This document shows, in pieces, positions 8,115 through 19,377 of a stretch of DNA of 40,504 bases (within the stretch, counting starts at the first letter, position 1; each line of letters starts with the position of its first letter). The stretch spans positions 1-40,504 of the forward strand of contig JANYDU010000003.1 of the NCBI GenBank assembly GCA_025359805.1, given 5' to 3'. The stretch comes from Bacteroidota bacterium (GTDB lineage Bacteria > Bacteroidota > Bacteroidia > UKL13-3). The position numbers and the translations under genes were made by a program. The notes under the pieces were generated by a model. That model was not told the DNA's origin and searched no databases. It saw only the letters and a list, made by a program, of their open reading frames with translations.

Positions 8115-8894
8115 ATGACCTACGAATTCATTTTAGTGGAATCACAATTTCAACCTCATATTTCTCTGATACGTTTAAATAGACCCAAAGAATTAAACGC
8201 ACTCAACCTTCAATTGATGCAAGAAATTAAACATGCTTTATACGAGTTGGACAACAATGAAGATGTGCGGTGTATTATTATTACAGGAAACGAGAAGGCA
8301 TTTGCTGCCGGTGCTGATATTAAACAAATGGAAAGCAAAACAGCAATTGATATGTTAAAGATTGATCAGTTTGAAACTTGGGATCAAATACGTAAAACTA
8401 AAAAACCAGTTATTGCTGCCGTAAGTGGTTTTTGTTTGGGAGGAGGATGTGAATTAGCTATGACTTGTGATATGATTGTGGCAAGTGAAACCGCAAAATT
8501 TGGTCAGCCTGAAATTAAATTAGCCATTATGCCTGGAGCAGGAGGAACTCAACGTTTAACGAGAGCTGTTGGAAAAGCATTGGCCATGGAAATGGTATTA
8601 ACTGGGAAATTTATTTCTGCACAAGAAGCATTTGATAGTGGCTTAATTAATAGAGTTGTTCCTGAAGAAATATATTTAGATGAAGCCGTAAAATTAGCCA
8701 AAGAAATTGCTCAACAATCACCAATTGCAATAAGACTTGCCAAAGAATCTGTTTTAAAAGCTTTTGATAGTGGATTACAAGAAGGATTGTTTTTTGAACG
8801 AAAAAACTTTTACATGTGCTTTGCTAGCGAAGACCAAAAAGAAGGAATGAATGCTTTTGTAGAAAAACGCAAACCAGAATTTAAAGGGAAATAA
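8115..8894 (+). CDS. Enoyl-CoA hydratase (crotonase family)
   Basis: This enzyme would hydrate trans-2-enoyl-CoA to 3-hydroxyacyl-CoA in fatty acid or amino acid breakdown. From the ATG at 8115 it is 259 residues, the standard length. A TTG at 8058 would add 19 residues with no family match, so I rejected it. The oxyanion-hole segments are AFAAGADIKQM (62-72) and GFCLGGGCELAM (105-116). The catalytic glutamates E113 and E133 sit 20 apart, as E144 and E164 do in rat crotonase, so it should be a true hydratase. It stands alone, so the pathway is not fixed by context. Confidence 0.92.
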   Translation: MTYEFILVESQFQPHISLIRLNRPKELNALNLQLMQEIKHALYELDNNEDVRCIIITGNEKAFAAGADIKQMESKTAIDMLKIDQFETWDQIRKTKKPVIAAVSGFCLGGGCELAMTCDMIVASETAKFGQPEIKLAIMPGAGGTQRLTRAVGKALAMEMVLTGKFISAQEAFDSGLINRVVPEEIYLDEAVKLAKEIAQQSPIAIRLAKESVLKAFDSGLQEGLFFERKNFYMCFASEDQKEGMNAFVEKRKPEFKGK

Positions 8895-8898
8895 AAAA

Positions 8899-8995
8899 AT
8901 AGTTCTCTGTTTATTGGTTCTTATTTTTTGCTATATCAAACTTAAAATTAACTATTCATCAAACTAAGAACTACGAACAAAGAACTATAAACTAA
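8899..8995. repeat. Inverted repeat built from degenerate 14-nt units between the hydratase gene and queA
   Basis: The left arm 8899-8923 is an imperfect reverse complement of the right arm 8965-8988, with about 20 of 24 positions matching, including 8-base and 7-base ends. The right arm contains two 14-nt units, GAACTACGAACAAA (8968) and GAACTATAAACTAA (8982), of the same kind as upstream of ftsY. It could fold into a long hairpin ahead of queA or act as an intergenic repeat element. Confidence 0.65.
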
Positions 8996-9001
8996 CCAAG
9001 A

Positions 9002-10225
9002 ATGCACCCAAAAGAAATTAGCATAAAAGATTTTACTTATCATTTACCTGAAGATAGGATTGCTAAATTTCCGCTTGAAGAACGCGATCAATCAAAATTA
9101 TTAGTTTATAAAAATGATACGATTTTAGAAAATATTTTTTCTCATTTAGATGAATTCCTTCCTAAAAATTCATTACTGGTTTTTAACAATACAAAAGTTA
9201 TTCATGCTCGAATTTTATTTCAAAAAGAAACAGGATCTACGATTGAAATATTTTGTTTAGAACCAGAAAATAATTTGGATTACCAGCTTGCATTTAACAG
9301 TAAAAAAGTTGGAGTTTGGAAATGTATGGTTGGAAACGCAAAAAGATGGAAAGAAGAAGTGCTCATAAAAAAAATTTCATCATCAATTGGAGAGATAGAA
9401 TTACGTGCTAAAAAAACAAAAAAACTGAATGACATTTTTGAAATAAAATTTAGTTGGCAACCCGAACATTTATCTTTTTCGGAAGTGCTACATGAGGCAG
9501 GAAATTTACCTCTGCCACCCTACCTTAACAGAAAAAATATAGATGCTGATGAAGAGCGATACCAAACGGTGTATGCAAAACACAATGGCTCTGTTGCTGC
9601 TCCAACTGCAGGTTTGCATTTTACTAAAAACGTTATAGAAAAATTAAATAATAAAAATATTGCCAAAACTTATTTGACTTTGCATGTGGGCGCAGGAACT
9701 TTTAAACCGATAAAAAGTGAAACACTTGCCGAACATAAAATGCATGAAGAAACCGTTTTTATTTCTAAAAAAAGTTTGATGGAAATTTACAATTGTTTAC
9801 TCAAAAAAAAATCATTAATTGCAGTTGGAACTACCTCAACCAGAACCCTCGAAAGTTTGTATTGGCATGGAGTAAGTTTGATTAAAAAAATCGCTAAAAA
9901 AGAGATGCAGATTTCACAGTGGGAACCTTATGAAAATGCGGAAAATAATATTTCAAATAATGAAGCCATTGAAGCCATTTTAAAAAATTTAGACGAGAAT
10001 AATTTGGACGAATTACATGGAAGTACTCAAATAATTATTGCTCCTGGTTATGTATTTAAAATGGTTGACATTATTGTTACTAATTTTCATCAACCCGAAA
10101 ATAGTTTGATACTATTAATTGCAGCTTTTGTTGGAGAAAATTGGCGAAAAATTTATGATTACGCTCTTAAAAATAATTTTCGATTTTTAAGTTATGGTGA
10201 TAGCTCTATTTTATTTAGAGAATAA
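9002..10225 (+). CDS. queA: S-adenosylmethionine:tRNA ribosyltransferase-isomerase QueA
   Basis: QueA transfers the ribosyl part of SAM to preQ1 in tRNA, forming epoxyqueuosine at wobble position 34. Family segments are YHLPEDRIAKFPLEERDQSK near residues 13-32, LLVFNNTKVIHARI, LPLPPYL near 168-174, RYQTVYAKHNGSVAAPTAGL near 184-203, and LHVGAGTFKPI. A conserved C-terminal NFHQPENSLILLIAAFVG completes it. At 407 residues it is longer than the typical 340-360; extra residues lie in the middle, around 85-150 and 290-330, as is common in Bacteroidota homologues. It follows the repeat element with no obvious promoter match. Confidence 0.93.
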   Translation: MHPKEISIKDFTYHLPEDRIAKFPLEERDQSKLLVYKNDTILENIFSHLDEFLPKNSLLVFNNTKVIHARILFQKETGSTIEIFCLEPENNLDYQLAFNSKKVGVWKCMVGNAKRWKEEVLIKKISSSIGEIELRAKKTKKLNDIFEIKFSWQPEHLSFSEVLHEAGNLPLPPYLNRKNIDADEERYQTVYAKHNGSVAAPTAGLHFTKNVIEKLNNKNIAKTYLTLHVGAGTFKPIKSETLAEHKMHEETVFISKKSLMEIYNCLLKKKSLIAVGTTSTRTLESLYWHGVSLIKKIAKKEMQISQWEPYENAENNISNNEAIEAILKNLDENNLDELHGSTQIIIAPGYVFKMVDIIVTNFHQPENSLILLIAAFVGENWRKIYDYALKNNFRFLSYGDSSILFRE

Positions 10226-10351
10226 TTAAAAAATTTTCCTGCTTTTTCATTTACACTTAAATTCTTGGATAAATTATAATCACAAAAAAACGAGGAAAAA
10301 ATGTGGAAAAGTATGCTGTAAATACACCTTTAAATTTAGGTTAAGAGTGTA

Positions 10352-12346
<1,995 letters not shown>

Positions 12347-12375
12347 TTAATAATTGAAAGAATATGTTTATAGAG

Positions 12376-12404
12376 AAATCCCATACTAAATATGGGATTT
12401 TTTT
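12376..12404 (+). terminator. Terminator of gyrB
   Basis: A perfect 10-bp stem, AAATCCCATA/TATGGGATTT, with a 5-nt loop is followed by a T-run on the plus strand. Confidence 0.9.
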
Positions 12405-12463
12405 ATGCTTAAAAGTATAATATCCTATTAAAACTATCTCTCTAAAAACACCTTCACACACGC

Positions 12464-12500
12464 AAAAAAAAGGTGATTCATATAGTATGAATCACCTTTT
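12464..12500 (-). terminator. Terminator of the 1008-residue T9SS protein gene
   Basis: A perfect 15-bp inverted repeat (12468-12482 with 12486-12500) surrounds a TAG loop. Read on the minus strand it ends in a T-run. It starts 22 nt after the stop of the minus-strand gene. Confidence 0.9.
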
Positions 12501-12521
12501 CAGTATCAAAATAAATGATTA

Positions 12522-15500
12522 TTATTCTTTTATGAATTTTGCTTTTTGAGCAACCTCACCTGATTTAGAAACAACTTCAATAATATAAAATCCGCTATTT
12601 AAATTAGAAATGTTATGAGATAAATCTGAATTGTTTTTAGCAACTAATGCTTCTCTTGTGCTAACAATTTTACCATATTGATCGTAAATATTTATCGTTA
12701 CTTCTCCTAAATAGGAACTGTTTAATTTAACACTAACAGAGTTAATGGCTGGAACTGGATATACACTCATATTTTCAGCATTTAAGGTGTTCATATTATC
12801 ATTAAAATCTACCGAAAGAATTGGTGAGTAAGTGAATTTACCATCAAAATTTATTTGTTTTAAACGATAATAGTTAACTGCATTTAAGTTTGGTGTGGCA
12901 TCATCCATTTCGTAATTATTAATTGTTGACGAATTACTATGTCCTTTTACTTGTCCAATATTTATAAATTCAACTTTGTCAAATGAACGTTCTACTTCAA
13001 AACGATTATTATTAACTTCTGAACTTGTACTCCAAGATAATTTTACATCTTTATTAGAAGATTTATCAGCAGAAAATTTAGCCAATTCAACAGGAAGTGA
13101 AGTAGAATTATCAGTAAAAATAATCATAAATCTATTAGTACTGGTTGATGCAGAAGATGAAGTAGTATTGAATGAATAAACCAAATTACTTGAAAGATTT
13201 GTGGCAGTAGATGTAAAATTATCAATAAGAGTTATACTCGTTCCTAAAGGTAAATCTTGCTTCCTAAATGTTAAAGTATAATTACCTATTGATGATGGGT
13301 AAGCTACTTCAAGATAAATAGTGTCTGTACCCGCAGTTTGCAAAGTAGGTATTGAATTAATTGCATATTTTGATGCACTGGCTGAGTTATAATTACGAAT
13401 ACTACCTGTTGCAAAGCTCATGGAAATCGCATCATACTGAGCATCAAAACCTCTCGTTGCAGTTGGTCTGAAAACAATTGCTGTTTCATCATCATAGATT
13501 GGAGTTGAACCGACATCATTAAATTTTGCATACAAAACTGGAATTATATCACCCGTTTTAAATAACCCAGCACCAGTTTGAGCAGTATTTTTATACGCTT
13601 CTTTAAAAACTAAACTTGTAGCAGTTGTTACATTAATAAAAAACGACTGACCAGGGCTAATATAATTTGATCCCCCATTAACTCCAACACCAGAAGAATA
13701 AGAAGCATAAGTTCCTGTTGAAGGATTAATGGTGTATAAAGCATTAGTTATATTACTACCTCTTGCAGTAACCCATGCACTATTAGTCCAATCTAATGTT
13801 GCTTGGTAAGGATTACCCACTAAGTTCCAACCAGCTCCTGATTTTGTAACAGAAATAGTTACATCACCAAAATTAGTATTGTTTGTGAAAGCCCCTGTTG
13901 CAGATAATGTAACTGCACCTGGAGTATACGTAGTTCCGTCTAATTGGGAACAACCTTGAGTACGATTTCCCCTTACAAAAACTCTGTAACCAACGCCTGG
14001 AGCTATTGAAGAAGTAGTAGCAGAAAGTCCAACCCAAGCAGATGTAGATTCATTATAAGTATACACACTCGGAGAATTTGCTAATGTAGCATCAAAGCCA
14101 TTTGAGTTAGTTGTTAATGATGGACAAATAGTTCCTCCAGTTCCTGCGCCAGTAATGTAAATGCTATTTTGCCAGCTACTTGAGAACGATTGGCTGATTG
14201 GTGATGCCAAAAATCTCCATGCCCTTAATCCAGTAATGTATCTTTGCACGGTATAATTTCCAGAAAGTGTTCCTCCAACAGTTCCAATTTGTGCTGAGTT
14301 ACCAGCCGATGTACTTGTTAGAGTTAATTTCCCATTAGCATTAAATGTTCCCAATGTAGGATTCAATTGACTGCTTATACTAATTGCATCTGAAAGTGTT
14401 GCTGTTCCTGCTGATTTATTAATAGTTAAAGTATTAATAGTAGCTCCTGCTCCAAATGCTAATGATTGTGTAGAACCTCCTTGACAGTTTATTGTAGAAC
14501 TTCCAGGGGTAAATGTACCTGAATTAGTAAAATTACCTCTTATGTATAAATTATTGCTTGAAGTAGCAAATGAATTACTTGAGTTAATTGTAAAATTACC
14601 TCCAACATTTAAATTACCAGATGATAATGTAACTGCAGCAGATGTATTATTTAGTGTAATATTTGGAAGTGATGCTGTACCTGCCGATGTTGTACCTGTT
14701 ATAGTTTGTGCAGTTGTTCCATTAAAATTAATTGTAGCTGAAAGGGTAGCTCCAACATTAGTTGATGTAAAGTTGCTTACATCTAAACCTCCGCCTAAAT
14801 TTATAGTGCCTGTTGCAAATGAACTGGTACAACTATTACCCCCTGAAATAATTAATTTGTTGGTAACAGTAACTGTTGTTCCAATTGTATAAGTTAAAGC
14901 ACCCGATCCTGAGTTATCAATTTGAAGTTGATAAAAAGTAAATCCATTAGGTATTGTTCTTGCTGATGCAGCAGAAAACTTAAATAACCCATTATTATGA
15001 GTAAAAGTTCCAAAACCATTATACGTAAATGTTCCTGTTAATATGGTTCCTGAAGTTGTGTTAGCTGCTGCTTTAAATGTTGCATTTCTACTAGCTGACG
15101 AACCATAACTCAAATTTCCATTAATTTGAATTTGAGACGCAGACGTGCCATCAAAACTTCTTGTATTGGTTGTGTTTAAAAAAAATAACCCTAAACAAGA
15201 AAACGTATTATCACCCATTACAAATGATCCTCTGTTAATGGTCATAGTACCAAGATCCACCGATATACCAGAAGCTACGGAGACAGTACCAGTATATGTA
15301 GAGTTAAATGTAATTGTAGCAGGTGCTATCGCAACTGCCACATCAATAAAACAATCCGCGGTGGTGGTTGCACCATCGAAAACTACATTCTCTGAACCAT
15401 CAGGTGCTGCTGCGGACGACCAATTGGCATCATCACTCCAAACGCCTGTTCCGTTACCGTTAGTCCATGTGTTTTGTGCATATGAATAAGATAAACTCAA

Positions 15501-15548
15501 ACTGAATAAAAATACTAGAAGAGTTCTAAATGTAAATGACGATTTCAT
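12522..15548 (-). CDS. Large secreted surface protein with T9SS type A sorting domain
   Basis: The 1008-residue protein starts with a signal peptide cut near SYSYAQ (about residue 25). Residues 26-430 are Ser/Thr/Gly/Asn-rich and made of short repeating beta segments of the type TFNGT-QTITG-LPNITLNN-VTLSSGNLNVGGNFTI, suggesting a beta-helix or adhesin-like fold. A globular region follows from about 440 to 820. From about 825 (LPVELAKFSADKSSNKDVKL) comes the Ig-like module that often precedes T9SS tails, then a type A sorting domain (residues about 925-1008) with YPVPAIN and a GFYIIEV-KFIKE ending. It should be exported by Sec, secreted by the type IX system and anchored at the cell surface. 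The ligand is unknown. It has its own terminator. Confidence 0.88.
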   Translation of the reverse strand: MKSSFTFRTLLVFLFSLSLSYSYAQNTWTNGNGTGVWSDDANWSSAAAPDGSENVVFDGATTTADCFIDVAVAIAPATITFNSTYTGTVSVASGISVDLGTMTINRGSFVMGDNTFSCLGLFFLNTTNTRSFDGTSASQIQINGNLSYGSSASRNATFKAAANTTSGTILTGTFTYNGFGTFTHNNGLFKFSAASARTIPNGFTFYQLQIDNSGSGALTYTIGTTVTVTNKLIISGGNSCTSSFATGTINLGGGLDVSNFTSTNVGATLSATINFNGTTAQTITGTTSAGTASLPNITLNNTSAAVTLSSGNLNVGGNFTINSSNSFATSSNNLYIRGNFTNSGTFTPGSSTINCQGGSTQSLAFGAGATINTLTINKSAGTATLSDAISISSQLNPTLGTFNANGKLTLTSTSAGNSAQIGTVGGTLSGNYTVQRYITGLRAWRFLASPISQSFSSSWQNSIYITGAGTGGTICPSLTTNSNGFDATLANSPSVYTYNESTSAWVGLSATTSSIAPGVGYRVFVRGNRTQGCSQLDGTTYTPGAVTLSATGAFTNNTNFGDVTISVTKSGAGWNLVGNPYQATLDWTNSAWVTARGSNITNALYTINPSTGTYASYSSGVGVNGGSNYISPGQSFFINVTTATSLVFKEAYKNTAQTGAGLFKTGDIIPVLYAKFNDVGSTPIYDDETAIVFRPTATRGFDAQYDAISMSFATGSIRNYNSASASKYAINSIPTLQTAGTDTIYLEVAYPSSIGNYTLTFRKQDLPLGTSITLIDNFTSTATNLSSNLVYSFNTTSSSASTSTNRFMIIFTDNSTSLPVELAKFSADKSSNKDVKLSWSTSSEVNNNRFEVERSFDKVEFINIGQVKGHSNSSTINNYEMDDATPNLNAVNYYRLKQINFDGKFTYSPILSVDFNDNMNTLNAENMSVYPVPAINSVSVKLNSSYLGEVTINIYDQYGKIVSTREALVAKNNSDLSHNISNLNSGFYIIEVVSKSGEVAQKAKFIKE

Positions 15549-15636
15549 AATATAAAAATTTTATGGTTCGAAAGTAAAATTATTCTTTTAAAAATCCTAT
15601 GAATTTTTTTTATTTTTATTTTATAAAAGAACTACC

Positions 15637-15644
15637 TAAGTTTG
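15637..15644 (+). promoter_or_regulatory. -7 element ahead of the 798-residue T9SS gene
   Basis: TAAGTTTG matches the TAnnTTTG consensus exactly. The ATG lies 72 nt downstream, leaving a leader of about 65 nt. No clear -33 element is visible. Confidence 0.45.
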
Positions 15645-15716
15645 ATTTAATATTATTCACAACAAAATAACACCTTTTTATATAAATTGAAGTAAAACAC
15701 AAAATCTATCCAAATC

Positions 15717-18113
15717 ATGAAAAAAGTTATACTGTTACTTAGCCTAATTTTTATCACTATTAGTGTGATAAAATCACAAAACACTTATACATGGAATGTT
15801 TCAAGTGGTGATTTCCTAACTCCTACAAGTTGGTCTCCACCCAGAACCACACCTTTATTAAATGATATATTGTTATTTAACGGAAGTGTTCAAGCAACGC
15901 CAACTGTAACCAATATTAGATCTCAGTCTATTGGAAAACTCCGAATAATTAATAGTGCAACTGTTACTTTTTCAACTGCTATTCCAGATACAGGAACAGG
16001 AACTATTGCTAGAAGTGGAACAACAGTTACAGGAACAGGATCACTATTTACATCTCAATTACGTGTTGGCGATCAACTATTCACAAATAGCCCATATACC
16101 TATATAGGTGAAATTGGTTCCATATCATCAAACACTTCATTAGTAACGGGAAGTGCAGGAACAATTGCAGCTTCAACTGCCTATCTTATTTACCCAAGAT
16201 TAACAATTAAAACAGCCTCAACTACTCTTCCTTCATTAGAGATACTTAATGGCTCATCATTAGTAATAAATTGTAGTGCACCTGGCTTAGGGTTGTTTAT
16301 AGATACAGGCGCATTTGCAAATATTTCTGGACTGATTTCTTTTAATGAAAGAGGACGTATCTATGCAAATGATACTAACTCCATTAGAGTAAAAAATCTT
16401 GGAGAATTAAGAGTTACATCTGGATTTTTAGGCAATATTTTTGGGTTAGTAGGAATTGCAAATATTGCATTGTTTGATTCAGGTTCAGTATACCGTCATC
16501 AAGGTGGGGCCAATCCATTTGGGCTCACAGCACCGGCAACAAAAGTAACTTTCTCTCCAAGCAGTACGTTTATTTTTGAATCAACAACTGGAGGTCCTGC
16601 ATTTTCTGGTCGCACTTATGCCAATTTCATATATCGATCACCAAGTAGTTATACAGCATCAGGTGGAACTGCTGCAACAGTTGAAAACATACAAGTAGAT
16701 TCGGGACAATTTACAACCGCATTAACAGGTACATTTAATATAAAAGGAAGTATCATAGTAAATACTCCAGGTACTCTTGTGATGGCAGCAACTACTGGTT
16801 CTCCAAATTATATTTTTAATGGCACCAGATTGCAAGCAATTTCAGGTACTGGTACTTTAACTGTTAATGCTACGTCTACATCAATTTGTATGTTCACATT
16901 ATCTAATAATTTTGGGTTTAGGCTTGATAGAAATTTTTCTATTGGTAGAGGAAGGTTAGTGTTAGATAGTGGTGCAGTAAATTTGAATAGTAATATACTT
17001 ACTGTTGGATATGATTCTGTAAACTATGGTTCAATATTAGTAAATACTGGATATTTAACTGGAACAGGAACATTTACAAGATGGATGCCGGCAATGACAT
17101 ACGCACTTGCAAATGATACAAGTAGATTTCCATTTGGAACTTCAACTTCATCTTTAAGAGACCTTTGGATTTCTGGAACACCAGGTGCAGCAGGAACCGT
17201 TTCTGTTTCACACAACAATGTTGCAGGTAATACAACCTTTACAACTCCATTTTCTGATAATGCTACAAATTCTGTAACAGTTAATGTACGTCAAAATTCA
17301 AATTGGGTTGTATCTACAGCAAATGGTTTTTCTGGAACAGGTTTAAGTTTAAGAGTGCTTGGAACAGGAACCGCTACCCAAGTAACCAATCCTACAAACT
17401 TACGTTTAACTTTAGCCACAGGAGTTGCTCCAGGAACTGCTGTTGATGGTGGTGGTACATCTACAAATCCTCAGGCAAACAGAAGTAATTTTAGCTCAAC
17501 AAATTTGAATAATACTTTTTATATAGGAGGAAATTCAACGCAAAATCCTTTGCCCGTTAATCTAATTAAGTTTACTGCAAATAAATTGGATCCTTCAACA
17601 GTGAGTTTAGTTTTTACTACAGCAAGCGAATTAAATTCGGATAGATTTGAGATTGAAAAAAGTAATAACGAAATTTTATTCACTCGCATTAATACATTAA
17701 CAGCAAAAGGAAATTCTTCTATAACTAATAATTATGAAATAACTGATTACGATGCTTTCAAAAATAATAATACTATTTATTACCGATTAAAAATGATTGA
17801 CATGGACGGTTCATTTCAATACTCAAATACTATATCTGTTAATAAGGACAGGATTGCTCCTGTTACTGTTTCAAGTATTGCTCCTAATCCTTCTAATGGT
17901 GAAATGACTTATACACTTTCGAGTGGATATGTTCAACAAGCAAAAATTGAAATTCTTGATTTAAAAGGAAGCATCATTTGTACGCTTGATAAAATATTAA
18001 TAGCAGGAGAAAATTCAATTCCCGTTAATATCAGTTCAATAAATAATGGCATTTACTTTATTAGACTTACTACTGAAAATGAAGTAAAATATTTAAAAAT
18101 TGTAAAGAATTAA
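15717..18113 (+). CDS. Secreted surface protein with T9SS type A sorting domain
   Basis: The 798-residue product has a signal peptide ending near IKSQN (residue 21). Its mature start, TYTWNVSSGDFLTPTSWSPP, parallels the NTWTNGNGTGVWSDDANW of the divergent neighbour, a motif common at the start of repeat-rich Bacteroidota surface proteins. The body is Gly/Ser/Thr-rich beta structure. LPVNLIKFTANK near residue 614 opens the Ig-like pre-tail module. The sorting domain occupies about 715-798 (IAPNPSNGEMTYTL to GIYFIRLTTENEVKYLKIVKN). It is divergent from the 1008-residue gene, which looks like a distant paralogue with the same layout. Role unknown; likely adhesion or surface coat. Confidence 0.88.
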   Translation: MKKVILLLSLIFITISVIKSQNTYTWNVSSGDFLTPTSWSPPRTTPLLNDILLFNGSVQATPTVTNIRSQSIGKLRIINSATVTFSTAIPDTGTGTIARSGTTVTGTGSLFTSQLRVGDQLFTNSPYTYIGEIGSISSNTSLVTGSAGTIAASTAYLIYPRLTIKTASTTLPSLEILNGSSLVINCSAPGLGLFIDTGAFANISGLISFNERGRIYANDTNSIRVKNLGELRVTSGFLGNIFGLVGIANIALFDSGSVYRHQGGANPFGLTAPATKVTFSPSSTFIFESTTGGPAFSGRTYANFIYRSPSSYTASGGTAATVENIQVDSGQFTTALTGTFNIKGSIIVNTPGTLVMAATTGSPNYIFNGTRLQAISGTGTLTVNATSTSICMFTLSNNFGFRLDRNFSIGRGRLVLDSGAVNLNSNILTVGYDSVNYGSILVNTGYLTGTGTFTRWMPAMTYALANDTSRFPFGTSTSSLRDLWISGTPGAAGTVSVSHNNVAGNTTFTTPFSDNATNSVTVNVRQNSNWVVSTANGFSGTGLSLRVLGTGTATQVTNPTNLRLTLATGVAPGTAVDGGGTSTNPQANRSNFSSTNLNNTFYIGGNSTQNPLPVNLIKFTANKLDPSTVSLVFTTASELNSDRFEIEKSNNEILFTRINTLTAKGNSSITNNYEITDYDAFKNNNTIYYRLKMIDMDGSFQYSNTISVNKDRIAPVTVSSIAPNPSNGEMTYTLSSGYVQQAKIEILDLKGSIICTLDKILIAGENSIPVNISSINNGIYFIRLTTENEVKYLKIVKN

Positions 18114-18131
18114 TAGATACTTCTCATTTCT

Positions 18132-18161
18132 AAAAAAGCATCCCGAAATGGATGCTTTTTT
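18132..18161 (+). terminator. Terminator after the 798-residue T9SS gene
   Basis: A 12-bp stem, AAAAAAGCATCC/GGATGCTTTTTT, with a 6-nt loop is followed by T residues. Confidence 0.9.
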
Positions 18162-18169
18162 TATATTTG
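18162..18169 (+). promoter_or_regulatory. -7 element ahead of the chromate transporter gene
   Basis: TATATTTG matches TAnnTTTG exactly, directly after the upstream terminator. The chrA ATG is only 11 nt downstream, so the transcript would be nearly leaderless if this site is used. Confidence 0.4.
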
Positions 18170-18179
18170 ACTTTGTGAT

Positions 18180-19373
18180 ATGACTGTTTCAAATAATAAA
18201 ATAAAACAATTTAGAAAAATTAGATACCTGCGCGACATCCTTGGTATAGCGTTATCCTCATTTGGTGGCCCACAAGTACACCTAACAATTATTCATAAAA
18301 AATTAGTACAAAAAAGAAAGTATATCACAGAAGACGAGCTTAAAGAATTAAACTCTTTATGTAACATGTTACCCGGACCAACTTCTACTCAAACAATTAC
18401 TGCAATAGGCTTTAAAATTGGAGGGCCAATGCTCGCATTTTTAACATTGGCTATTTGGATTTTACCAGCTACTTTAATGATGTCGTGCTTTGCGTTTATT
18501 GTTTACTTTTTCAACCTAAACAATCCTAAACTTGGTTTTTTAAAATATATTCAACCTATGGCTGTGGCGTTTATTATTTATGCAGCCTACAAAATTAGAG
18601 AGCTTTTTGTTACCAGAATTCACCATTGGTTTTTAATGATTATAGCAGCTTTTTTAGCTATTATTTCTAAAACGCCTCTCATCTTTCCTTTACTACTTTT
18701 AACTGGAGGTATTGTTTCAAACTTTTTAAAACATTCAAAATTTAATGAAGTAAAAAAAATACAACATATAAATTGGAGTAATTTTTTTTTATTTATTGGG
18801 ATATTTTTTTTAGCAGCAGGAGTTGGTGCTGTAACAAAAAATAGATCTGTATTATTGTTTGAAAATACATACCGTTATGGGAGTTTAGTTTTTGGAGGCG
18901 GGCATGTTTTAATTCCAATGATGTACAATCAATTTGTTGAATTTAAACATTACTTATCACCAAATGAATTTATCGCTGGTGTAGGAATTTTGCAAGCTAT
19001 TCCGGGTCCAGTGTTTAGTTTTTCAACATACGCAAATGCACTTGCATTAAAAGATATGGGAGCAACAGGACTTGCAATAGGAAGTATTATTGGAACCATT
19101 GGAATATTTTTACCAGGAACTTTATTGATATTTTTTATGTACCCGATTTGGAATCAAATGAAAAATTTTTCTCCTGTAAAAAATGCCATTGATGGAATTA
19201 ATGCTACATCAGCAGGGTTAGTTGTTGCTTCAGCCTATTTATTATTTATTCCGCTTCAAATTAGCGAAATGAATATGTTAGTATTACTTGCAACTTTATT
19301 CTTACTTTTGTCAACCAAAATACCCTATCCTATAATTGTTGTGATGTGCATTATTTTAGGCTTTATTTATTGA
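18180..19373 (+). CDS. chrA: Chromate transporter, CHR family (long form)
   Basis: The 397-residue polytopic membrane protein has two homologous CHR halves, the layout of long ChrA transporters that export chromate. Half one carries SSFGGPQVHL near residue 27 and MLPGPTSTQ near 65. Half two carries FGGGHVLIPMM near 240 and AIPGPVFSFSTY near 270. About ten hydrophobic segments are visible. The substrate is inferred from the family; some members have no proven chromate activity. The ATG follows an exact -7 element, and the downstream lipid-exported protein gene starts 4 nt after its stop, so the two are probably cotranscribed. Confidence 0.88.
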   Translation: MTVSNNKIKQFRKIRYLRDILGIALSSFGGPQVHLTIIHKKLVQKRKYITEDELKELNSLCNMLPGPTSTQTITAIGFKIGGPMLAFLTLAIWILPATLMMSCFAFIVYFFNLNNPKLGFLKYIQPMAVAFIIYAAYKIRELFVTRIHHWFLMIIAAFLAIISKTPLIFPLLLLTGGIVSNFLKHSKFNEVKKIQHINWSNFFLFIGIFFLAAGVGAVTKNRSVLLFENTYRYGSLVFGGGHVLIPMMYNQFVEFKHYLSPNEFIAGVGILQAIPGPVFSFSTYANALALKDMGATGLAIGSIIGTIGIFLPGTLLIFFMYPIWNQMKNFSPVKNAIDGINATSAGLVVASAYLLFIPLQISEMNMLVLLATLFLLLSTKIPYPIIVVMCIILGFIY

Positions 19374-19377
19374 ACGA

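Noticed and set aside
10294..10320. Six-codon leader ORF (ATG TGG AAA AGT ATG CTG TAA) with a GAGG before it, upstream of gyrB
   Set aside because: It is very short, has no attenuator hairpin after it and lies upstream of the likelier promoter. Probably chance.
14542..14892. Plus-strand frame of 116 codons inside the 1008-residue T9SS gene
   Set aside because: It is a shadow frame: Val/Pro/Leu-rich as expected from the reverse complement of a Thr/Asn/Gly-rich beta repeat protein.
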